Assembly (NCBI GenBank): GCA_023228995.1
Contig: JALOAD010000007.1
Coordinates: 24,289-88,288 of the forward strand
Source of the DNA: JALOAD01 sp023228995 [NCBI: Candidatus Muiribacterium halophilum]
Lineage (GTDB): Bacteria; Muiribacteriota; Muiribacteriia; Muiribacteriales
DNA length: 64,000 bases
Reading direction: 5' to 3'
The position numbers and the translations under genes are program-made. Of the stretch, positions 51,702-61,317 are shown one piece after another. A model generated the notes under the pieces. That model was not told where the DNA came from, searched no databases, and worked only from the letters and a program-made list of their open reading frames with translations. Every line of letters begins with the position of its first letter. Position 1 is the stretch's first letter.

Positions 51702-53514
51702 AATTGTAATTCTCCTTTTCAAAAAATAAATCAGCTATTTTTTTTTCTATTTCTTCCCCATTTATTATTATTTTAGCAAGTTCTAATTCATAAAACATAT
51801 TTCCTGCTCTTATATCCTGCGATAATTTCTTTTCATTAATACTTTTTACACATAAATAAAGAAAATCTTTTTGCAAAAATAATTTTTCATATAAATTCAA
51901 ACAAAGTTCATATTCTTTTTGATTAAAAAACAAAACTGCAAACATTCTCAAAATATTGAATTGTTCATCAACTAATCTGTATTTAGTAGCATTATCTAAT
52001 TGAAAAGTATTTTCAAATAACACTCTATAAAATTCAATTCCTTTAAATTGTTTTGTATCAGAAACATAACAAACTCTTTTAATAAATTCTTTTACTACAT
52101 AATTATTAGCAATATAATTATCAAATTCAGTTATTTTTATTCTTTTTTTTCTCATTATAAGTTCAAAAATATCAAGATTTTCTAAATCACTCTCTGTTGA
52201 ATCAAGCATTTTTTCAAGTTTTTCAAGTGTAAAATAATCTAAAAGACTTTTAATTTCTGAATAACTAACTTTGTTTATATCAATAATTTCAGCATATACA
52301 CTGTGAGCTTTGACAGAATTAACAAACATTTCAATTATATTAGTGTTTTTATATAAAATATCAAGAGCATTCTGATAATCTGCGCTATAATGATAAGTCT
52401 TAGCTTGAAGAAATGCAGAAACATTCTCAAATAATGAACTTTTGGCAAATTCAATTGCCCAGTTGATATTTGACTTTAAAAGTGAATTGATTATATTTTC
52501 AATTTCATAATTTTGTAAACTTTTATCTTTATATGATTTTTCAAGTTCTAAAAAAAGTGTATTATAACTCATGCTATATCTATAAACATCTACAAGTTTA
52601 TAAATAATATTTTTATCTTTTTCATAATTTTTTATACTTTTAATTATACTAATTATTTCATCATTTAGTGAAAGTGAATTTAACAAAGAATAATGTGTAT
52701 TAAGAAATTTTTCAGGTAATACTTTTTTTCTCTTTTTTTCAATTTCTTCTTTCATTTGTGTTATTTTTTGAAAATTAAAAAGAATTCTTATATACCTTTC
52801 AAAATCACTATCCGAACCATTATCATTATATAAAAGTTTTGCATAATAAATAGCTTTTTCAGATTTTTTCTTTTCAAGAAATAAAACCATTCTTATTTTA
52901 TCGCTACTTGTCATTTTATGGAAAATTTCATTTAATTTGTTATCTGATATATTGCCATCATTTACTATAAAATCAAATAAAAAAACATCAAAATTACGAT
53001 TAAGAAGTTTTTTAGTTTTTTCAGAATCAATCTCAATAAGTTTTTCAAAATAATATATATCACTATAAAAAGTATATAATCTAAAAAGTACTTCAAATAG
53101 CTTTTCTTTATCTTTTTTATATTCTAAAATAACGAGTAATAATTTATCTTTTCCAGGTCCATCGGGAAACATATTGACTATAATTTCAGCATTTTTATAA
53201 TCTTTTTTTGACAAAAATATTTTAAAAAGATTATCAAGCACATTTATAGGAGTGTTTTCTCCAACAAGTTTTTCATAATAAAATTGAGCTTTATCATAAA
53301 ATCCCATAATAAAATAACTATCTGCTATATATTTTAAACATGAATTAACTTTCAAATTATCTTTTTCATCAATAATTGCCATTTTAAATAATTCTATAGC
53401 TTCTATATAATTTTTATTTGAAAATGCTTTTTCAGCATTATTTATGTAATTTTGTGAATAACAAAATAATATATTAAAAACGCTAAATATAAGAAATAAA
53501 TATTTATAAACCAT
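51691..53514 (-). CDS. Secreted TPR-like repeat protein
   Basis: A signal peptide (MVYKYLFLIFSVFNILFCY) precedes tetratricopeptide-like helical repeats, clearest at residues 25-120 (AEKAFSNKNYIEAIELFKMA; DSYFIMGFYDKAQFYYEKL) and near 370-390. The rest of the 607 aa is helical. It probably acts as a periplasmic scaffold. The start overlaps the DUF4175 gene stop, and the end overlaps the GATase-like gene. Confidence 0.8.
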   Translation of the reverse strand: MVYKYLFLIFSVFNILFCYSQNYINNAEKAFSNKNYIEAIELFKMAIIDEKDNLKVNSCLKYIADSYFIMGFYDKAQFYYEKLVGENTPINVLDNLFKIFLSKKDYKNAEIIVNMFPDGPGKDKLLLVILEYKKDKEKLFEVLFRLYTFYSDIYYFEKLIEIDSEKTKKLLNRNFDVFLFDFIVNDGNISDNKLNEIFHKMTSSDKIRMVLFLEKKKSEKAIYYAKLLYNDNGSDSDFERYIRILFNFQKITQMKEEIEKKRKKVLPEKFLNTHYSLLNSLSLNDEIISIIKSIKNYEKDKNIIYKLVDVYRYSMSYNTLFLELEKSYKDKSLQNYEIENIINSLLKSNINWAIEFAKSSLFENVSAFLQAKTYHYSADYQNALDILYKNTNIIEMFVNSVKAHSVYAEIIDINKVSYSEIKSLLDYFTLEKLEKMLDSTESDLENLDIFELIMRKKRIKITEFDNYIANNYVVKEFIKRVCYVSDTKQFKGIEFYRVLFENTFQLDNATKYRLVDEQFNILRMFAVLFFNQKEYELCLNLYEKLFLQKDFLYLCVKSINEKKLSQDIRAGNMFYELELAKIIINGEEIEKKIADLFFEKENYNFEN

Positions 53515-56488
53515 TCATATAATCCTTTATAATTTTTTCAAAAAACGGAGATACTTCAGGGAATCTTTCTGGTAGGAAAAAACTATCTTTTTTAAGAGAT
53601 TCTCCTTTATTTGTTATTCCTTCTTTAATGTCAAATTCATCTTCTGATTTATAAGCTTTATAATCATCTTTATCTTTTTTTTCTTCAAGATTTATAAGAA
53701 TTTTTCTAAATTTTTGCTTTAAACTCTCCTGAGTATTTTTCAATTCTTCATCTGTAATATCTCTTTCTATCATTTTTCTTTCCAATTCAGCCATATCACC
53801 AATTATTTCACCTAAAGCATTGTCCATACCACTTCCCATAAGTTTGCTTACTTCTTTTCTAATTTCAGACTGCATTTGAGCAAAATAATCCATAAAATCA
53901 TCAAGAGTTTTTTCACCATTCATATAATCCATAATTTCCTGACCAAGCTGTTGTTGTTTTTTTTGCATTTCTTTAATTCTATCCATCATTTCAGATAAAG
54001 CTGTAGAATCTTTCATATTTTTTAACTTTTCATAACTTTCAAGAATATAAAGACTAAGAGAAAATAATTTTTTTTCACTAAATAAAAGATAAGAATCAAT
54101 TCTTGAACCTTCTTTTCCTCTTTCCCAAACATTATCTATATAAATATATACATCATAAAACTCTTTTATTTTTGTAGAATCAAGTATAAAACTATCTTTA
54201 GTTATTTCTTCAAATATTTTTACAATTTTATTTATATTTTTTTTAATTAGCGAAATATCTTGTGAATATTCATATATATCTTTACCAGAACTATATCCAT
54301 AATTAACTTTATTAACAATTTTTAAAGAAGAAAGTGTAATATCAAACATATTTTGAAGTTTACTTAATAATTCTTTTTTTTCTTCATTTTTTCTATTTTC
54401 GAAACTTTTTTTCTTATCATTTAAAAATTTATCAATTTTTTCAACAATAATTTTCCCTATTTTAATAGATTTATCTTTATCTTTAAAAACATTTTCAGCA
54501 AAATCACTGAAACTTTCAGATATTTCAGAAATTAAATCATTTTTACCATAAAAATCTTCAACATATAAAAAATCTTCTTTAATCTGTTCAATATTAATCT
54601 TAATACCTTTTAAAATACCAAAATCAATAGTTTTTATATTTTCAAGCATTAAAACAGCTTTAAGAGTTCTGTCTTTTAAATATTCAAGAAGCTCTATCAT
54701 AGCAGCTTCCTGCTGATCTTTTTTAGCTTTATCAAATAAATTAAGTGAATTTTCAAGAGATTTTGAAAGTTTTTCCATATCAGTCGATTCAGCAAAACTC
54801 TTCCATGAATCAAAAGACATATTTTGATTTTGTGATATTTTAGCAAGTTCTTCCATAGTATTTCTAATATTTTCAGACATAAGTTCTCTAATTGTATTTC
54901 TTAATTTTTCAATTTTTTCAAAAAGTTGAGAAGCTGCTTCGTGTTTTTTTAAAAATTCTTCAGTTTTATCAAGATCTTTTAATACTTCAGAAGATCTTTC
55001 ATAAGCATTATTAAGATTATCCATAATTTTTTCAGCTTCAAGAGAATCTTTTTGCTCAATTTCACCTGAAGATATAAGTTTTTCAGATAATTCAGCAATT
55101 CTAGCACTTTCCTCTTTTAAAGAATCAGATATATCTTTTATACCTTGTTCAGCTTTTTCTGCACTATCATAAGTTTGTTTTAAAACATATATATCATCTA
55201 TTAAATTAAAGGTAAATATTTCTGACCCTATTTCAGTATTTTTATCACTTACAAAAATCTGAAACTTTCCATTCTTTTTAACAGCAAGAGTTTTTTCCTC
55301 AATTATTGATGTTGAATTATATTTTGATATTTCCTGTTTAAACTCAGAACCATCAATATAAGTTATTTCAAGTCTTGAACTTATAAGTCCAAAATCATCT
55401 TCAGCAGTAAATTTCAAAGGAATTAAAAGTTTTTCAATTAGAAAATCTAACTCTGTCGGAATTATCACAGTTATTTTTGGTGGATTATCAACAAGGTTTT
55501 TAACACTAATATCAATAAAACAAAACTGTCCATAAATATCCTCAACTTCAATTTTATAATTGTTTTCTTTTGAATTAATAATTCTTATTTGATTGGAATT
55601 AGCATATAAAATAATATTATCATTATTGCTTTCATTTTCTGAAATTTTAAATTGTTTTATTTTATTATTAAAAGTAAATTTACCAAAAGCTTCAGACCCT
55701 TCTGGGATATTAAGATTTTCACCTGAAAAGTTTTTTTCAATACTCCCTGCATATTCAGGATATTTTATATTCCATGAAATATCAGTGTTTATAAGAGGAT
55801 ATATAACTTCAACCGAATAAGTATCTGTAACAAATGAATTGCTTGAAAAATAATACTGTATTTTATCTACAATTTTGTATTTAAATTTTTTATTTTTATC
55901 AAGCTTAAAAGTATTTTTAACATTATTTTGAATTATATTAATATTAAATTCTTCTTCTTTATTTGAATTAATTCCAAATTCAATTTCAGATTCAAACAAA
56001 ACAACAGTATTTTTTGGAGAAACCTGATAAAGAAAAGGTATTTTCTCAACATTTTTATATTCTTTTGAAAGAGAATTCCCAAAACTAAGTATTAATGCAA
56101 TACTAATTAAAATTATTATATTAAAATAATTTACCTTAAATTGATAATTTTTAAAATAATCTGAATTTCGTTTTTTTTCAGCCTCAATAAGTTCTGAAGA
56201 AAATCTATACTTTTTACTTTTTTCTTTATCTAAATAAAGATTAATTATTGAATAATTATGTGGAATAAACTTTTCAATATTATTTATAATACTTTTTTTA
56301 TTAAAAAAACATTTATTTTTATAAAAAAAATATAAAAGATATAAAAATGAAATATATGAGTAAATTGAATTAATATTATAGAAGTTGCATAGATTTTTTA
56401 TTATTAAAAGCAATATAAATGTAAATAAAAATCCTTCAACAGACTTATATATTATAATATTATCTATAAATTTATTTATTTTTTTCAT
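53504..56488 (-). CDS. DUF4175-like membrane protein with long coiled coil
   Basis: The N-terminal 160 residues hold three membrane segments (about residues 15-33, 40-55 and 125-140). A beta-rich extracytoplasmic region follows, including ITVIIPTELDFLIEK and AEDDFGLISSRLEITY. About 500 residues of heptad-like coiled coil come next, and the C-terminus ends FLPERFPEVSPFFEKIIKDY. The DDFGL and LPERFP features fit DUF4175 proteins, whose role is unknown. I prefer the ATG at 56488 (AAGG upstream; 994 aa). It is first in an operon with the TPR and GATase-like genes, which suggests an envelope complex. Confidence 0.75.
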   Translation of the reverse strand: MKKINKFIDNIIIYKSVEGFLFTFILLLIIKNLCNFYNINSIYSYISFLYLLYFFYKNKCFFNKKSIINNIEKFIPHNYSIINLYLDKEKSKKYRFSSELIEAEKKRNSDYFKNYQFKVNYFNIIILISIALILSFGNSLSKEYKNVEKIPFLYQVSPKNTVVLFESEIEFGINSNKEEEFNINIIQNNVKNTFKLDKNKKFKYKIVDKIQYYFSSNSFVTDTYSVEVIYPLINTDISWNIKYPEYAGSIEKNFSGENLNIPEGSEAFGKFTFNNKIKQFKISENESNNDNIILYANSNQIRIINSKENNYKIEVEDIYGQFCFIDISVKNLVDNPPKITVIIPTELDFLIEKLLIPLKFTAEDDFGLISSRLEITYIDGSEFKQEISKYNSTSIIEEKTLAVKKNGKFQIFVSDKNTEIGSEIFTFNLIDDIYVLKQTYDSAEKAEQGIKDISDSLKEESARIAELSEKLISSGEIEQKDSLEAEKIMDNLNNAYERSSEVLKDLDKTEEFLKKHEAASQLFEKIEKLRNTIRELMSENIRNTMEELAKISQNQNMSFDSWKSFAESTDMEKLSKSLENSLNLFDKAKKDQQEAAMIELLEYLKDRTLKAVLMLENIKTIDFGILKGIKINIEQIKEDFLYVEDFYGKNDLISEISESFSDFAENVFKDKDKSIKIGKIIVEKIDKFLNDKKKSFENRKNEEKKELLSKLQNMFDITLSSLKIVNKVNYGYSSGKDIYEYSQDISLIKKNINKIVKIFEEITKDSFILDSTKIKEFYDVYIYIDNVWERGKEGSRIDSYLLFSEKKLFSLSLYILESYEKLKNMKDSTALSEMMDRIKEMQKKQQQLGQEIMDYMNGEKTLDDFMDYFAQMQSEIRKEVSKLMGSGMDNALGEIIGDMAELERKMIERDITDEELKNTQESLKQKFRKILINLEEKKDKDDYKAYKSEDEFDIKEGITNKGESLKKDSFFLPERFPEVSPFFEKIIKDYMNGL

Positions 56489-56542
56489 GTAAACCTTAAT
56501 CCTCAAAAAATTTAAATTAAAAATGTTCAGTGAACATTTTTT

Positions 56543-56758
56543 TGCGAAATAGCGAATTAGCGAAGTAGTGAAATAGATTTAAAGCTTTTCCCTTTCCCCA
56601 AACCCCGAATCCCGGACTTTCCCTACTTCTTAATTGTTCTTCCCATTTCACCCTTTAACCCGATTAACGCAACTAAAGTTGCAATTAGCGACAAACAAAA
56701 TATTCACTAAATATTTGGTTTGTCTAATTAGGTGCAAAGCACTGCTAATGCTTTTTAT
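56543..56758. repeat. Hairpin and 9-bp repeats between DUF4175 and priA genes
   Basis: GCGAAATAGCGAATTAGCGA plus AGTAGTGAAATAG is a degenerate 9-bp tandem run (56544-56576). Then come three framed hairpins. GCAACT-AA-AGTTGC is at 56669-56682. A long stem GACAAAC...GTTTGTC is at 56690-56723, bounded by ATTAGC and CTAATTAG. GTGC-AAA-GCAC is at 56732-56742. These are the fullest examples of the AATTAG hairpin family. Confidence 0.65.
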
Positions 56759-56770
56759 CGCTTCTATCTT

Positions 56771-58726
56771 TCACATCATATCGATAGGATCTACATCTAT
56801 TTTAAACCTTATTTTAGGGTTTTTACTTTTTATTTTTTTAATAACTTCATAAACTTGTTTTCTATTATTATTAATTTTAAACAATATATTATATCTAAAC
56901 ATTCCTTTAATAAAAAAAACAGCAGCTTTAGCAGGACCTAAAAAATACTCCTGACCAATTTCCAATTTAAGCATAGAAGTTATATCAGCAATACTATTTT
57001 CAAGGAAAACCTTATCTTTATAAGTTAATACAACTCTCACAAAAGAAATAAATGGCGGATATTTCAAAATTTTTCTTCTTTCAATTTCTTCACCAAAAAA
57101 TCTTGGATAATTATGATCTTTTGCACATAATATAGCATAATGATCTTTTGCATAAGTTTGTATAAATACTTTACCATCTCTTGCTCTACCTGATCTACCA
57201 GCAACCTGAGATAAAAGTTGAGCAGTTCTCTCAGCACTTCTAAAATCAGGAAAATCTAAAATAAAATCAGCCCATAAAACACCAACAAGTGTAACATAAG
57301 GAAAATCAAAACCCTTACCAATCATTTGAGTTCCAATAATTATATCAAATTCTCTATTTATCATTTTTTTATAAAAATCAGAGTAAAAATTCTTTGAAGA
57401 ACTAGTATCTCTATCAACTCTAATAATTCTAGCCTTAGGAAATAAATCCTGAATTTCCTCTTCAATTTTTTCAGTTCCAGAACCCATAAATTCAAAATCC
57501 TCACTATTACATTTTTCACATTTTTTAGGAGGAGTTTTCCAAAAATCACAATAATGACAAATAAGTTTATTAATTTTTTTATGATAATTTAAAGTAATAT
57601 CACAGTTTTTACATTTAATAACTTCACCACAAGATTTACAAATTTGAAATGATGAAAAACCTCTTCTATTATGAAATAGCAAAACTTGTTCTTTTTTTTG
57701 CAAAGTATTTATAATTTCTTCATGCATTTTTCTTGAAATATTCCTTGAAACTTTTTTTTCAATCGCCATATCAACAAGAAAAACATCAGGCATTTTTCTA
57801 CCATCACCTCTCTTATCAAGCATAATCTTTTCATAATCACCAGACACAGATAATTTAAAACTTTCAAGAGAAGGTGTAGCAGAACCAAATATAACTTTAA
57901 CATTTTCAAGCTCACCACGCCATTGAGCAACCGTTCTAGTGTCATAACAAGGATTATCCTGCTGTTTAAAAGTACTTTCATGCTCTTCATCAAGAATAAT
58001 AACTCCAAGATGTTTTGCAGGTAAAAAAACAGCTGACCTTGTTCCAATAAGAAGATCTATTTCACCTTGTCTAAAAGATTTAAGAGCATAATTTCTTTCA
58101 CCATTTGATAATTTAGAATTAAAAACAGCAACTTTCTCTCCAAATCTATCGGTAAATCTCTTAACAATCTGTGGAGTAAGTGCAATTTCAGGCAGAAGAT
58201 ACAAAGCCTGCTTATTTTTTTGCATAAATTGTTCAATAATAGTGAAATAAACTTCAGTTTTTCCAGAACCAGTAACACCGTATAAAAGAGAAGTTTTTTT
58301 ATCTGTATTCATAAATTGATTAATAGCATTATTCTGATTAACATTAAGAAGTATTTTATTTTCAGGATTAATTTCAAATATTTGCTTTTTTATTCTAACA
58401 TCTTTATAAGCACCAGCAACAGTATGAACTGCTTGTCCATAACCAGAAAGATAATACAGCCATATTCTACGAGCTAATTCAAATTGAATTTCAGTCATTC
58501 TAAAATATGGTGAATAAAGTTCTAAAATTTCTTTGATTTTAGAAATATCATCTATACCATCAGGATTTTCTTTAACATTAAGAACTATACCAGTCATGTT
58601 TCTACTACCAAAAGGAACTTTGACTCTATCGCCTTTTTTTATAAAAGAAAAGCTATGAGGAACAGAATAAGTAAATTTTCTATCAAATGGTAAATTAAAT
58701 AAAATATCTGCAAACATGTAAAGCAT
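56771..58726 (-). CDS. priA: Primosomal helicase PriA
   Basis: Restarts stalled replication forks by loading DnaB. Helicase motifs are GVTGSGKTEV, DEEHES, GSATPSLESF and a C-terminal QVAGRSGRA. The zinc-binding insert shows paired cysteines (CKSCG, CKNC, CHYC, CEKC). The N-terminal DNA-binding domain is short, giving 651 aa, at the small end for PriA. The start at 58726 has a weak ribosome site, and ATG 58717 is an alternative. Confidence 0.95.
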   Translation of the reverse strand: MLYMFADILFNLPFDRKFTYSVPHSFSFIKKGDRVKVPFGSRNMTGIVLNVKENPDGIDDISKIKEILELYSPYFRMTEIQFELARRIWLYYLSGYGQAVHTVAGAYKDVRIKKQIFEINPENKILLNVNQNNAINQFMNTDKKTSLLYGVTGSGKTEVYFTIIEQFMQKNKQALYLLPEIALTPQIVKRFTDRFGEKVAVFNSKLSNGERNYALKSFRQGEIDLLIGTRSAVFLPAKHLGVIILDEEHESTFKQQDNPCYDTRTVAQWRGELENVKVIFGSATPSLESFKLSVSGDYEKIMLDKRGDGRKMPDVFLVDMAIEKKVSRNISRKMHEEIINTLQKKEQVLLFHNRRGFSSFQICKSCGEVIKCKNCDITLNYHKKINKLICHYCDFWKTPPKKCEKCNSEDFEFMGSGTEKIEEEIQDLFPKARIIRVDRDTSSSKNFYSDFYKKMINREFDIIIGTQMIGKGFDFPYVTLVGVLWADFILDFPDFRSAERTAQLLSQVAGRSGRARDGKVFIQTYAKDHYAILCAKDHNYPRFFGEEIERRKILKYPPFISFVRVVLTYKDKVFLENSIADITSMLKLEIGQEYFLGPAKAAVFFIKGMFRYNILFKINNNRKQVYEVIKKIKSKNPKIRFKIDVDPIDMM

Positions 58727-58813
58727 TATAACAGAAAATTAATAAAACTGTTATAGGGTTGAAGAGTTAGTAGCGGTTATTGGGTTTCTAGGGTTAAAAC
58801 ACAAGACACTATT

Positions 58814-58886
58814 AGAAATTAGTGTGGCTAATCCACATTGTGACTTCGCCAAAATTAGCGACTGCTAAAGCAGTCTAATTAGAAAA
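58814..58886. repeat. AATTAG hairpin repeats upstream of priA
   Basis: TGTGG-CTAAT-CCACA lies at 58823-58837, and ATTAGC-GACTGC-TAAA-GCAGTC-TAAT at 58854-58880. The second is a textbook unit of the family: a 6-bp stem framed by ATTAGC and CTAATTAG. Confidence 0.65.
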
Positions 58887-58913
58887 TCTAAAGCTCTGTC
58901 ATTCTTTACCTGT

Positions 58914-59024
58914 TCAGGAATCCATGTTTGTTTTTCTTATAAAACACAGTATAAGAACGGTATATGAAGCATATAGGAGACTTTCTCCCATTCCAACACC
59001 TTCCAGATTATGTGGATTTATCAT
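58914..59024 (-). pseudogene. Remnant of a third caspase-like peptidase gene
   Basis: The 36-codon frame begins MINPHNLEGVGMGESLLYAS. That matches the intact gene at 60073 (MINPEDLEG) and the 62309 gene (MIGMGESPYAG). After YAS it runs into a TATACGC repeat array and stops at 58914. It lies 11 bp after the YcdB-like gene at 59036, exactly where a partner peptidase gene is expected. I read it as a truncated partner whose body was deleted. Confidence 0.6.
58946..58975 (+). repeat. TATACGC-family repeat array, copy 6
   Basis: AGTATAAGA, ACGGTATATGA and AGCATATAGG form a short array inside the remnant gene frame. Its presence at the deletion point suggests the repeat took part in, or replaced, the lost sequence. 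Confidence 0.6.
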
Positions 59025-59035
59025 TGGTATATTTT

Positions 59036-60073
59036 TTATTTTTCTCTGAATCTACCTTCACTTGTTATTTTACCATCTTTAAACTGAGAAAAAACTCTCG
59101 GAAGTATATGTTCCACATTTCCATTTTCTGCATTTACCATAATGCAAACTGTTGGATACATTAATTCATCATAATTTTTTCCCGGTATTTCATAAAATCT
59201 TTCATCTTTAAATTTAAAATTTATATGCCATATTAATTTTGGATATCTCGGAAAATATTTTTTCCATAACTTTCCTATAAAACTCTTATTATAATCTCTC
59301 ATATAATCTATATATGTGTACATTATAAATGGTTCTTTAAAATTTGTTGTCTGACCAAGCCAAATCTTTCCATTTACTTCTCCAGTATCTGTTCTACCTA
59401 AATATTTAAAATATTTCCCTTCAAAAAATACTGGCATTTCTTTTTTCAATGCATTTAATGCAATTTCTGTTGCTTTTTCCCTTGAAATTGTCTGATTGAA
59501 TTTTTTCATAACCGGATAGTAATCTCGTAAAATAGATATTTCTTTTATTCTTCCATCTAAAAACAAAGTTACTCTTATTCCTTCTATTGATGGATATCCT
59601 TGATAATATTTTGAAAATTTAAAAGATATTTTATTTATAGAAGTTTGTGTATTTTCATTATATTTTGAAGACTCATAAAATTTAAATTTTTTTCCTATTT
59701 CAATATTATAAAAATCTTTAATAACTTTTTCAGTTAATTGTAATAATTCTTCATCTGATTTAATTGTTTTTTTTTCTTTTTCATTCAAAAAAACTATATT
59801 ATCTTTATAATGAGATTGAAAAGAATAAAATTCATCATTTTCTAAAAATTCAAATACAAAATAATCATTGTTAATATGAATGGAATGCCAATAAATTTTT
59901 ATATCCCGATGTTTATTTTTTTCTTTCCCTTCAAATCTTTTTGTTATCTGTTTATATTCTAAATTGTATTTTTCAAAAATTTCTTTAATAAATTTCTCTT
60001 GCTTATTTTTATCTAAAGAATAAGATATAAATATAAAATTGAGCAATAAAATATATATTAAAAATTTTTTCAT
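59036..60073 (-). CDS. Secreted YcdB/PepSY-like protein A3
   Basis: A signal peptide (MKKFLIYILLLNFIFISYS) is followed by repeated alpha/beta modules like YcdB/PepSY domains: EELLQLTEKVIKDFYN, then TISREKATEIALNALKK, and a C-terminal MVNAENGNVEHIL. Related exported proteins are linked to peptidase control in some bacteria. It has paralogues at 61318 and at the window edge. It overlaps the upstream peptidase-like gene as TAATG. Its usual downstream peptidase partner is only a remnant. Confidence 0.72.
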   Translation of the reverse strand: MKKFLIYILLLNFIFISYSLDKNKQEKFIKEIFEKYNLEYKQITKRFEGKEKNKHRDIKIYWHSIHINNDYFVFEFLENDEFYSFQSHYKDNIVFLNEKEKKTIKSDEELLQLTEKVIKDFYNIEIGKKFKFYESSKYNENTQTSINKISFKFSKYYQGYPSIEGIRVTLFLDGRIKEISILRDYYPVMKKFNQTISREKATEIALNALKKEMPVFFEGKYFKYLGRTDTGEVNGKIWLGQTTNFKEPFIMYTYIDYMRDYNKSFIGKLWKKYFPRYPKLIWHINFKFKDERFYEIPGKNYDELMYPTVCIMVNAENGNVEHILPRVFSQFKDGKITSEGRFREK

Positions 60074-61308
60074 TATTTTACCTTCAATGATATATCTTTA
60101 TTTTTTTCTATAAATATTTTTTTAGTAAATGGATTTATATTTTCATCAAAACATTCTCTATATGCATTTTTTAATGCTAAATCAACTAAATAAAAATCAT
60201 TTGTTTTAGGATCTATTTTATTACACAATTCAAAAAACTTTTCTGCTAAATTTGATGCATCTACAGGATTTACCTCTTCTTTCCAGCCAATATATACATC
60301 TGTTTTTATGTGTTCCAGAAATTTTTCATAGAAAAATTCTGTTCCTGTTTTACATCCATTAAAAAAAACTACTTTATAATCTGTTTTTTTATTGATAAAA
60401 CTTTTATAAGTAACATAATTAGGATTCTGTTTTATAAATTCTTCATGAGATATATTAAATTTATTTGAAAAATATGGCTCTTTAAATAACTTTAAAAAAC
60501 CTATATCAACAGGATATAATCCCTCAAATACCCGTTCAACATCTCCATGACTGAATGTATATAATATTGAAAGATTTTCAAGATTATTCTCAAATTCTCT
60601 TTTAGTCGGACTTTTATCTATTTTAGCAGAATATCCAAGATTAATAATATTCCATACTGAATTCATAAATCTATATAAAGAAGGTGAATATCCCGGTTCC
60701 AAAAACCCTCCAAAAGGTCCCCATGCTTTTATCATATAAGCGTCTCTTATACCATTTCCAATTTTCCTTAATAGATTATCATATTTTACATACATATTAT
60801 AAGATTGAATTGCTACAGGATCCCCAGCAATTGTTGTAAACAGTAACTCAACTAATTTATTCTTCAGCATTATACTATCATAGCTTTCTTTTGCACCTTT
60901 AACAAAACTTATAGGTTTGGATATGTAATGTTTTCCTTCTAAATACATTTTAATTAATTTTGAATTTCTGTTTTCATCATTTCCCATAAACAATTCAATT
61001 TTATTTTCATCATCTAATTCTTTTTCTCGTGAAGCTATAACAATACTTTGTTGAACAGGTTTTGGCATATAAAACTCAACAGCTCTTCCATCTTTATCTG
61101 TTCCTTCATAAATATAACTGTTATTTTCAGTTTCTTCTGCTATTCCTGAATATGTTTTACCTGTTTCATTATCCGAGAAGGAAAATTCAAATTCATCTTT
61201 TACATTAACAGAATAATTTGTCAACAATTTAAGATCCACAAATATCCTGTTTTCAGACACATTACAATCTCCACTTGTAATTCCTTCTAAATCCTCTGGA
61301 TTTATCAT
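60073..61308 (-). CDS. Caspase-fold (C25-like) peptidase homologue B2
   Basis: The C-terminal half carries a His-Cys dyad in clan CD context: LYTFSHGD (His254) and VVFFNGCKTG (Cys319), followed by VYIGWKEE. This fits gingipain/C25-like or CHAT-like caspase-fold enzymes. The N-terminal 150 residues are beta-rich and might be a substrate- or wall-binding part. No signal peptide is seen from MINPEDLEG. It lies between two YcdB-like secreted proteins with 9-bp and overlapping junctions. The residue pattern is visible; peptidase activity is inference. Confidence 0.68.
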   Translation of the reverse strand: MINPEDLEGITSGDCNVSENRIFVDLKLLTNYSVNVKDEFEFSFSDNETGKTYSGIAEETENNSYIYEGTDKDGRAVEFYMPKPVQQSIVIASREKELDDENKIELFMGNDENRNSKLIKMYLEGKHYISKPISFVKGAKESYDSIMLKNKLVELLFTTIAGDPVAIQSYNMYVKYDNLLRKIGNGIRDAYMIKAWGPFGGFLEPGYSPSLYRFMNSVWNIINLGYSAKIDKSPTKREFENNLENLSILYTFSHGDVERVFEGLYPVDIGFLKLFKEPYFSNKFNISHEEFIKQNPNYVTYKSFINKKTDYKVVFFNGCKTGTEFFYEKFLEHIKTDVYIGWKEEVNPVDASNLAEKFFELCNKIDPKTNDFYLVDLALKNAYRECFDENINPFTKKIFIEKNKDISLKVK

Positions 61309-61317
61309 TGGTATGTT

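Larger units (their letters stand above)
58727..59035. other. 309-bp region with repeats and a decayed gene start
   Basis: It holds AATTAG hairpins (58814-58886), a TATACGC array (58946-58975) and the remnant of a caspase-like gene start (58914-59024). The priA promoter should lie in the first 50 bp: TATAAT reads just before the start on the minus strand. Confidence 0.65.
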
